64,000 nt of DNA. Origin: Symsagittifera roscoffensis (taxonomy: Eukaryota; Xenacoelomorpha; Acoela; Convolutidae). Of this stretch, positions 57,610 to 64,000 are shown piece after piece (position 1 is the stretch's first letter; the number at the start of each line of letters is the position of its first letter). The stretch spans positions 3,353,157 through 3,417,156 of the forward strand of contig NC_087070.1 of assembly GCF_963678635.1 (NCBI RefSeq), read 5' to 3'. The position numbers and the translations under genes are program-made. A model generated the notes under the pieces. The model was given only the letters and a program-made list of their open reading frames with translations, searched no databases and was not told where the DNA came from.

Positions 57610-58787
57610 CTGCATAATTCGGACCACATTTTTCTTAAGCAAAACAAAACAACATAAACTCCAGTTAAAGTACATTCGCCACTCTATTATTTAATTTGGC
57701 GGATTTTCCTTGGCGATACATTGACAAAAATGGATAGATATTTCACTATCAGGCGAACTCGTTCTGAGTCAGTTCTTTTGCCGATTAGGCAGTTGAATTT
57801 GTTTCGAAGATTTTTGGCTTACCAGAAATGGTTCCAAAGAATTTGCGCTTTAACTTTTTAATAGTCAAACAAGTTCAGTTCAGGCAAAAGCTTAGAATTT
57901 CCGAGTGGCCTTTAAAGTAGGGTGTAATTTTTTGCTATCGAAAATGAAACATATACAACAGACGGTTGGGAAAGCGTCAATTAATGCAAAAAAGAGAATA
58001 CAAATAGCAAAAGAAATATTTTCTGAAAATCTTCATTTTTCTAATGTGACGGAAAAAAACATGCCTTAAGGCTCAAAGAAAAATAACAACTCAATGCTCT
58101 TTGAGCTTCACGAACAATCTATTATTGGTACTTCTAAAATAAAAATAACTCAATTTGAGTAAACTAGATTATCAGGTAAAGTTTTATACCGCTGAAAAAT
58201 TTGAAATGCAAAATCCACTTTAGAAGTTAGATGTTGATCACGTTTTTCGTGACTTTTGCAATAGTTCTTCTGATAGTCGAGTTTGGTCAGTTTTCAACGA
58301 GAGAAATAGTCTGAACTTAAAAAACAATCAAAAGTGAAACCAAACTGCAAAAAAGTCAAACTTGAGAAACAAAAAAAGAGCAAACAAAACAATCGCCAAA
58401 ATTATATGTAACATAGCTGTGGTAAACTAATGTTTCGCCTCAGTTTACTAATTAAAGACAGAAGAGTATAACTTTGAATTTAACTCTTACTTTAACGTTC
58501 TTTTGTTTCAGAGATCATGTTGATCGTTCTTTTCTCTTAGTTCGCAACCGTCCAAATGACTTGCTGCAATAGGCCTGCAAGATTGGCCTTGAAATGTATA
58601 GTACCAATACATAACAGATTATTAATAACATTACTTCTCCAAGGTTACTGCGGCAACAGTACTACACCGTACCACATTCCCCTGAGAGTAGCAAATTTTT
58701 ATATACTAGCATATAAAATTTTAAAAAATACAATATGAATTTTAATCTCAGTTTACTATCAATGTTTCAGTTTTGTTTCATTTTTCT
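57610..58787. other. Intron or element edge without coding sequence; R2 copy
   Basis: About 57960-58420 is a further R2 copy (CAATTTGAGTAAACTAG, GTTGATCACGTTTTTCG). 58430-58787 may contain the 3' end or LTR of family 3. The word CTCAGTTTACTA occurs at both 58438 and 58746, and a purine-rich GAAGTAGAGAAAAA (minus strand) near 58780 could be its polypurine tract. LTR limits could not be set. Confidence 0.4.
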
Positions 58788-60246
58788 CTACTTCTTGTTG
58801 ACCTTTTCCGGCTCCCCATTATTTCTTGCAGCATTCCATGATTTGGCAATATCCAAAGATGTAGCCCCAAATCTAGGTTTATACAAGTCTCGCTCCAATA
58901 ACCCAAACGTTTTGTTAACTGGCGATGTTTCGCTGTTAGCAGCTGTAATCGTCGCTAATCTCGTCCTATAAGCCTCGAGGGCTGCCAGATTTAAGTCTGT
59001 AATGTCGTCCTCGCAGGTAATCAGTTTCACCGAGTGAGACACCGGGCTGCCGCATCTTTTTGGCTCCTGATTCTTTGTTTGTCTATTGTTCCTCCTCACT
59101 GTAGTCTGTTCTTCTTCTTTGTCCGACTCATTGGAAAATCCTGGAGGAGGACAAATAGCGTTTGGGCCCGTTTGTTGAGTAATTGTTCAGCCTCATTTTG
59201 TACACCTCTGATCAAAACCTGCTCTGCCAAGTCATCCCATTCCTCTGGCGACATGTCCTTGTTCTGAAATGTATCCAGAATTTCTTGTTCCTTCGTCCTA
59301 CGAGTAATGGGTTTTTCTGATGCTTTCTTTGGAGTGGATGACGCTGTTGCCTCAGTGTTTCCAATGTTTCGATCTTTAACATCCTTTGCTGCTGTTTTGA
59401 CAGCCTTTGTCTTTCTAATATCTTGAGTTTCCGAATTGCTCATACTATTTTTTTGATTTCTCACCGACGGTTCTGCTCTGTTCGGTTTATTCCGTTTCCC
59501 ATCTAGGTTCAGACCACCTCCCGTCTCCGTCTCTTTTGACGTTACTATAAATGTGGAATTTTGAAATTTATCCAAAATTCTGCTATCTTCCGTCTGTACT
59601 AGATCTGTTGTTTGCTTCTTAGCTCTTCTCCTGTATGACTTCGTTTCTTCTCCGATCCGCTCATGTTGGACAGCCCAGGCACCTTGGAATTCGCGACATC
59701 ACTCTTACGGTAAATTGCACCCGCAGCTGTCCTTACAGTCGCGGGTGTCTCAGCCACAATTTTCCCTTTAAGTGGTATCGTTAGAGCCTTTCCACTTTTT
59801 CTTTGCTCGTGTTTGCGAAGGAAATTCCCTGACCAATTGTCAGTTTCTGCATTTTGTTTATTTTCAATAAACCCTAGTTCACATGAATATAACAATTCTT
59901 TTCTAAGTTCAGCGTTAGTCGTGCTAGTTTCATCTACGATTCGTCTTAACTCGCTATCCGATATGTCTCTCCGAGTGGCGTTCCATCTTGCGTTTGCCTC
60001 CAGTAATTGCTTCAGCTCATTGGCTCTCGCTCGTTCCTTCGCTGCGGTCGTATCTTTGAGGAACAATGGACTGACATCGCGACTATTCTGTCCTTTCCGA
60101 ATGATCTTCACGTTATCCCTCGACTCGTCTATGCGTCTTTTTAATTGGGAAGCTGTTAATGCAGATATTTCCAGATGTTCTTTATCTAACCGACCAGACT
60201 CATTAAGGAACTTAACTCTTAAAATTTTAAATTCAGTTTTGGGCAA
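58788..60246 (-). pseudogene. Family 3 C-terminal tail
   Basis: Three consecutive open stretches follow the integrase: 59599-60246 (215 aa), 59096-59575 (159 aa) and 58788-59099 (103 aa). The 215-aa stretch contains GAIYRKSDVANSK, like the GEIIRKSD block after family 1 integrase, so it is the integrase C-terminal extension. The others are highly charged (TKAVKTAAKDVKDR, PITRRTKEQEILDTFQ) with no recognised domain and no hydrophobic segment. They might be parts of the same tail after frameshifts or separate small proteins. There is no envelope signature. Confidence 0.55.
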
Positions 60247-61389
60247 TCAACCGAAGTGGGCCTCGAATGGTGGCAATTTTGTGGTTTTCTGTGTATTCCA
60301 TCTTAAGTCCCTAATCATTGTACTTAAGCAGAGTTTAATCGAATAAACGTTTTCATCGAGCAACATAACACCCAATCTTCGTTTAATAGTCTGTATTGTA
60401 CGCTCTACCAAACCACATCCTCGATGATCGCCGACCGGACAGAATTTTTGTGAGATAATATTTTTTTTGCAGAATTTTTCCATCGCTTTTCCTTAAAACC
60501 CGGAAAACTGATCCGTTTTAATTGACTCCGGTATCCCATGTGTGTCAATATAGGTACGAAGAAATTTTATTGTTGATTTTCCCCCAGTAGACTTCGTGAC
60601 TTTAACTGACGGAAACTTAGAATATCTATCAATAGCCACTAATAAATATACCTTCTTCCCCTTGTGATCTTCAAGTGGGCCCGCATAGTCTAATTGCAAT
60701 TCTTGCCCCGGCTTTGTCAACAGTGGAAGTGGTTTAGCCGAATTTTTTGGAATTAAATATTTAAAGTTCTTACCATAACGAGTGCAACTTCTACACTCTT
60801 CGGCCAGATTGACTATGTCTTTATGCATGTGTGACCACCATAAGTAGTTTGACAGCTCTAGCATCGCCTCCTGACCGGGGTGTCCTTGATGAAGTCTATG
60901 AAGCACTGCTTGCCTCAGCTTGTCCGGTACGGCTAGACGGTTATCCACTAGGAGACAGTCGTCCACCACCGACATCTGGTGCCACAGAGGATTAGTGCAG
61001 GGCCCCATCAGTTCAAAACCCGGCCTGTCATTGCGCTCCACCACTCTACTTAAGCGATCTATCCAAGTATCTTCTGTTACTAATTCCGCAAGCAGGCTTT
61101 TGTCGAATAATTTTGTGAGAGACAGTGGGCCATTTTCCGCATTTAGTTGCTCCGTCAGCTGATGTTCGTTTTTTCTAGATCTGTGTCCCACCCTCTTGGT
61201 TTGTCTAGGTGTGATAACACTAACTTCCGGACTGTAGTCCCTGTCTTGGATGCTATCTCCGGTTAGACCCACTTCAACTACATGTCCTATTCCTGCTTCG
61301 TCCCTTGATGTGTTCTGCGATCCTATTCCTGCTTTGTCCCTTGATGTGTTCTGCGACAGGGTCCTTGGACTTTGGACATCTGGTGCCAC
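60247..61389 (-). pseudogene. Family 3 integrase, split by a stop
   Basis: 60493-61389 (298 aa) begins with part of the linker, then the HHCC zinc-binding domain (HRLHQGHPGQEAM; NYLWWSHMHKD; Cys199 and Cys202 in EECRSCTRYG), then the core with Asp234 (LQLDYAGPL) and Asp293 (SIKTDQFSGF). A stop follows directly. The core resumes at 60247-60483 with DHRGCGLVERTIQTIKRRLG, which holds the catalytic Glu, and PPFEAHFG. The N-terminal Trp-Trp here shows the residue that is a TAG in families 1 and 2. Confidence 0.8.
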
Positions 61390-61780
61390 AGAGGATTAGT
61401 GTAGGACCCCATCAGTTCAAAACCCGGCCTGTCATTGCGCTCCACCACTCTTCTTAAGCGATCTATCCAAGTATCTTCTGTTACCAATTCCGCAAGCAGG
61501 CTTTTGTCGAATAATTTTGTGAGAGACAGTGGGCCATTTTCCGCATTTAGTTGCTCCGTCAGCTGATGTTCGTTTTTTCTAGATCTGTGTCCCACCCTCT
61601 TGGTTTGTCTAGGTGTGATAACACTAACTTCCGGACTGTAGTCCCTGTCTTCGATGCTATCTCCGGTTAGACCCACGTCAACTACATGTCCTATTCCTGC
61701 TTCGTCCCTTGATGTGTTCTGCGATCCTATTCCTGCTTTGTCCCTTGATGTGTTCTGCGACAGGTTCCTTGGACTTTGCA
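60973..61780 (-). repeat. 404-bp tandem duplication inside family 3 pol
   Basis: 60973-61376 and 61377-61780 are near-identical direct repeats (CATCTGGTGCCACAGAGG starts both). 404 is not a multiple of three, so the duplication itself shifts the frame and creates the premature end of the upstream linker ORF (61323-61964). Each copy contains a smaller 36-bp tandem repeat encoding SQNTSRDKAGIG twice. Confidence 0.9.
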
Positions 61781-62381
61781 TTGAAGACGTTGCTTCTAAC
61801 TCCAACATTGACCTGGGTTTATCCTCTCTCTCCGACCCTATGAGTTCCCAAAACGAGACTAATGCTGGTTGTGCTGTTACAGCAGTTGATGCTGGTTGTG
61901 CTGTTACAGCAGTTGAAGTTGATTGGCCACTGTTTCCGGTGTTTGCCAAGAGTTGCCTGTTCATTGCTCGCCATTACACTTGTGGCATTTCGTCTGAGTC
62001 TGAATTTTCTGAGTCTGATTCGGTTGGGGTGCGCTGTATCGTCCTGGTCCTTTGGAATGTTCTTTCCGTGACTTCCTCCCTTACCGTGTCTATGCTATTT
62101 CTCTCCTGAATTCTGACATTTTTTCTCCCCTTTCCATCGTTCGATGCTTCTCCCGTTTTCATTTCTTTATTCTCCTTCAAATACTCTCGATGTGATAAAT
62201 TTTCCTGAAATATTTTATGTTTTTTGACCGACTGTATGAATTGACAACTTTCTGGTTTTGCACAGCTTTCTCGTTTACACAATCGCGAACTTGTTTCGCT
62301 TTCGTTCCGGTCGTGCTCTGATCGTTTTGGTCCATTTTGATTGCCATAGCAACTATTGGATGAAGTGTTCTGTTTTGACAC
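61323..62381 (-). pseudogene. Family 3 RNase H-integrase linker region
   Basis: Two open stretches, 61974-62381 (135 aa) and 61323-61964 (213 aa), lie between RNase H and integrase. They are low-complexity: Ser/Asn/Arg/Glu-rich, an acidic end TESDSENSDSDEMPQV, a 9-residue repeat STAVTAQPA encoded by a 27-bp DNA tandem repeat at about 61862-61915, and the SQNTSRD repeats. Such a long disordered linker also occurs in family 2. Function unknown. Confidence 0.6.
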
Positions 62382-62447
62382 ATTTTGATCATATTCAGAA
62401 TATTCTAGAACGTTTTCGTTCCGGTCGAGCCCATCGTGATCACTCAG

Positions 62448-64000
62448 TCGACTGAGTAAACCTTATGGAAACTTTCGATGTGACTACAAATTTTTCATCC
62501 AACACTGACTCTGGCCACGGTTTGCCGTTAGGGTCTCTAGACAAATAATCTACTACACCCATATCTTTTCCTGGTATATGAACAACCTTAAATTGATAAG
62601 GTAATAATCTGTCTACCTATCTATTCAGTCTAGATTGATAGGTTTTGTTTGACCTAATTTCATCTAACGAGGAAACCAACGCTTTATGATCCGTGGCTAC
62701 CACGAATTCTTTCCCTAGCAAATAGTGTTTAAATCGATCAACGGCCCATACTACTGCTAGCAGTTCCAACTCATTCGTCAAATATTTCTTTTCTTGAATA
62801 TTCAAATATCTCGACGCAAATGCGATTGGTACCCACTCCCCCTCGGCTTTTTGTTGTTCCAACGTAGCGCCTAACCCACTATGGCTGGCGTCACATTTTA
62901 CTCTAGTAGCCATCTTAGGGTCATAATAATGGATTTTGGTTATATTCGCGACCGCTATTTTAATCAATTCGAATATTTGCGAATGTTCTTCCCCCCATTC
63001 GAATTTTTCAACCTGAATTTTGACACTTTTCAGTTTCTTTTTCTCATTCTCTTCTCGCAAAAGAGGTCTAAGTTTTTCGGTAAGATTAGCCGCGTTTGGA
63101 ATGAATTTAGCCAAATGATTCATGCTACCCATAAATGACCTGAGTTCTTTCAATGATTTTGGCGGGCTCAGCTTCAATATCGCTTCCGTTTTTGATATTT
63201 TTGGTGAAATACCTTCTAATGATAACTTGTGCCCCAGCCAGTTTACATCATTTTGGAAGAATTCACATTTCGACAGCTTTAGTGCCAAGTTTTCCCTGTC
63301 TAACTTTTCCAACACGTCCATAATCAATTTTTCATGTTCTTGTTCACTCCCTTTAGATACAATGAGTATGTCATCAAGGAAAGATAACGTATTTTTTGCA
63401 TGTTTTAGGGTTCTATCCATCGCTTTTTGGAACTCTGCTGGCATGTCCGCAAGGCAATAGAATCTAGCAAGAAACCTGTACGTTCCAGTGGCTTGTCTGT
63501 CTATGATGCTAAAGTTGCATTGCTTGGCTGTCTCAGCAGTCAACTTTAATTGACTGTACGCATACTTGAAGTCTAATACTGAGAAATATAACGTACCGTT
63601 TGTAATTGCTGTTACTTTTTGGCTGACCCTGTCCGGTAACTCGTCCACATTAGGCATTTGATATTTGTTTTTAAACAACTGCCGGTTGATAGGTTTCGCA
63701 TCTAAAGCCAATTTTATGGAATCATCTTTTTTCACTGTGATTACAATAGGTGCTACAAAACAATCGCTGGTACCTTTGTCCAAACGTTCTATATGCCCTT
63801 CGTTTAACAGTTTCTCCATTTTTTCATGCACCTTTTCCTGTATGTGTATTGGAATTCTCCTCCCTTTTTCGTATAAGGGACAAAGTGGATATTTAAACTT
63901 TGTGCTGACGACATTTTTCGAACATCCCTGGCGATCAAAAAGGTTTTTAAATTTGCAATAAAATTTGTTTTTCCAAGCTTCTGGCTGTTCGCACAGTAGT
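62448..64000 (-). pseudogene. Family 3 reverse transcriptase-RNase H
   Basis: The frame is open from the window edge (64000) to TAG at 62617-62619 and then on to TGA near 62448. Upstream of the first Met at 63831 it already reads NLFDRQGCSKNVVSTKFK, the usual start of this RT. Blocks: APIVITVKKDDSIKLALD, KNKYQMPN, Asp87 (YFSVLDFKYAYSQL), CNFSIIDRQATGTYRF, DMPAEFQKAMD, FLDDILIVSKGS (151-162), FMGSMNHLAKFIPN, then RNase H with VKCDASHSGLGATLEQ, NELELLAVVWAVDRF and ATDHKAL. The single TAG replaces the Trp found in families 1 and 2 (LTSWLDRL, LTRWIEKL). All palm Asp residues are intact. It is the best-preserved pol in the window. Confidence 0.85.

Larger units (their letters stand above)
58788..64000 (-). 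mobile_element. Gypsy family 3 (minus strand), 5' part outside window
   Basis: Pol of a third Ty3/gypsy family read from 64000 downwards: RT and RNase H (62448-64000), a long linker (about 61400-62381), integrase (60247-61389), a C-terminal tail (58788-60246). Gag, protease and the 5' LTR would lie beyond 64000. Compared with families 1 and 2 it has few lesions. Its strand is the same as the host gene. Confidence 0.85.

Noticed and set aside
58788-60246. Envelope gene downstream of family 3 pol
   Set aside because: No signal peptide, no hydrophobic fusion or membrane segment; the sequence is charged and resembles an integrase tail.
59813-60346. 177-codon plus-strand ORF
   Set aside because: Antisense shadow of the family 3 tail and integrase frames.

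Overview
This is a eukaryotic, almost certainly invertebrate-animal, nuclear window. The DNA is AT-rich. It holds a spliced gene for an extracellular multidomain protein, large introns full of retroelements, several non-autonomous DNA transposons and one 200-bp assembly gap. Nothing bacterial is present (no operons, no ribosome-binding sites). I cannot name the phylum from sequence alone.

Host gene: nine exons on the minus strand (57609 down to 472) encode part of a long secreted or cell-surface protein. It has a partial fibronectin type II-like module followed by at least eight fibronectin type III (FN3) modules. Splice phases agree across eight consecutive exons from 44892 to 472. Between the type II exon (57538-57609) and the next exon (44646-44892) the phases disagree, so at least one exon is missing, perhaps in the gap at 45483-45682. 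First and last exons lie outside the window.

Retroelements: three Ty3/gypsy-type families are present, all broken. Family 1 (1336-18795, plus) is a head-to-tail composite: LTR, gag, protease, RT, RNase H, integrase, tail, broken LTR, four tandem RT/RNase H/integrase units of about 2.0 kb, tail, LTR, gag fragment. Family 2 (20968-28331, plus) has two LTRs (265 and 273 bp), a pol with few breaks, and again a gag fragment after the second LTR. Families 1 and 2 fill one 28-kb intron in antisense orientation to the host gene. Family 3 (about 58788 past 64000, minus) is gypsy-like with a long RT/RNase H frame running off the window.

Small elements: three have 8-bp target duplications and terminal inverted repeats (20084-20463, 30199-30612, 32456-32840). 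There are also a 684-bp foldback next to the gap (45683-46366) and less certain inverted-repeat elements. From 46.6 to 56.4 kb lies a large degenerate minisatellite (units about 26-32 bp, CTTAAGTCGCGCC type) carrying a 2839-bp-offset segmental duplication. Two further dispersed repeat families fill the remaining introns.

Most interesting points: the gag start codon is formed by the LTR-PBS junction in two families; the 2-kb pol array carries the same lesions in every unit; one small element has a GC-rich three-way-junction core; a conserved roughly 45-bp hairpin repeat is dispersed in both orientations; and the family 2 tail carries a SUMO-interaction-like motif.
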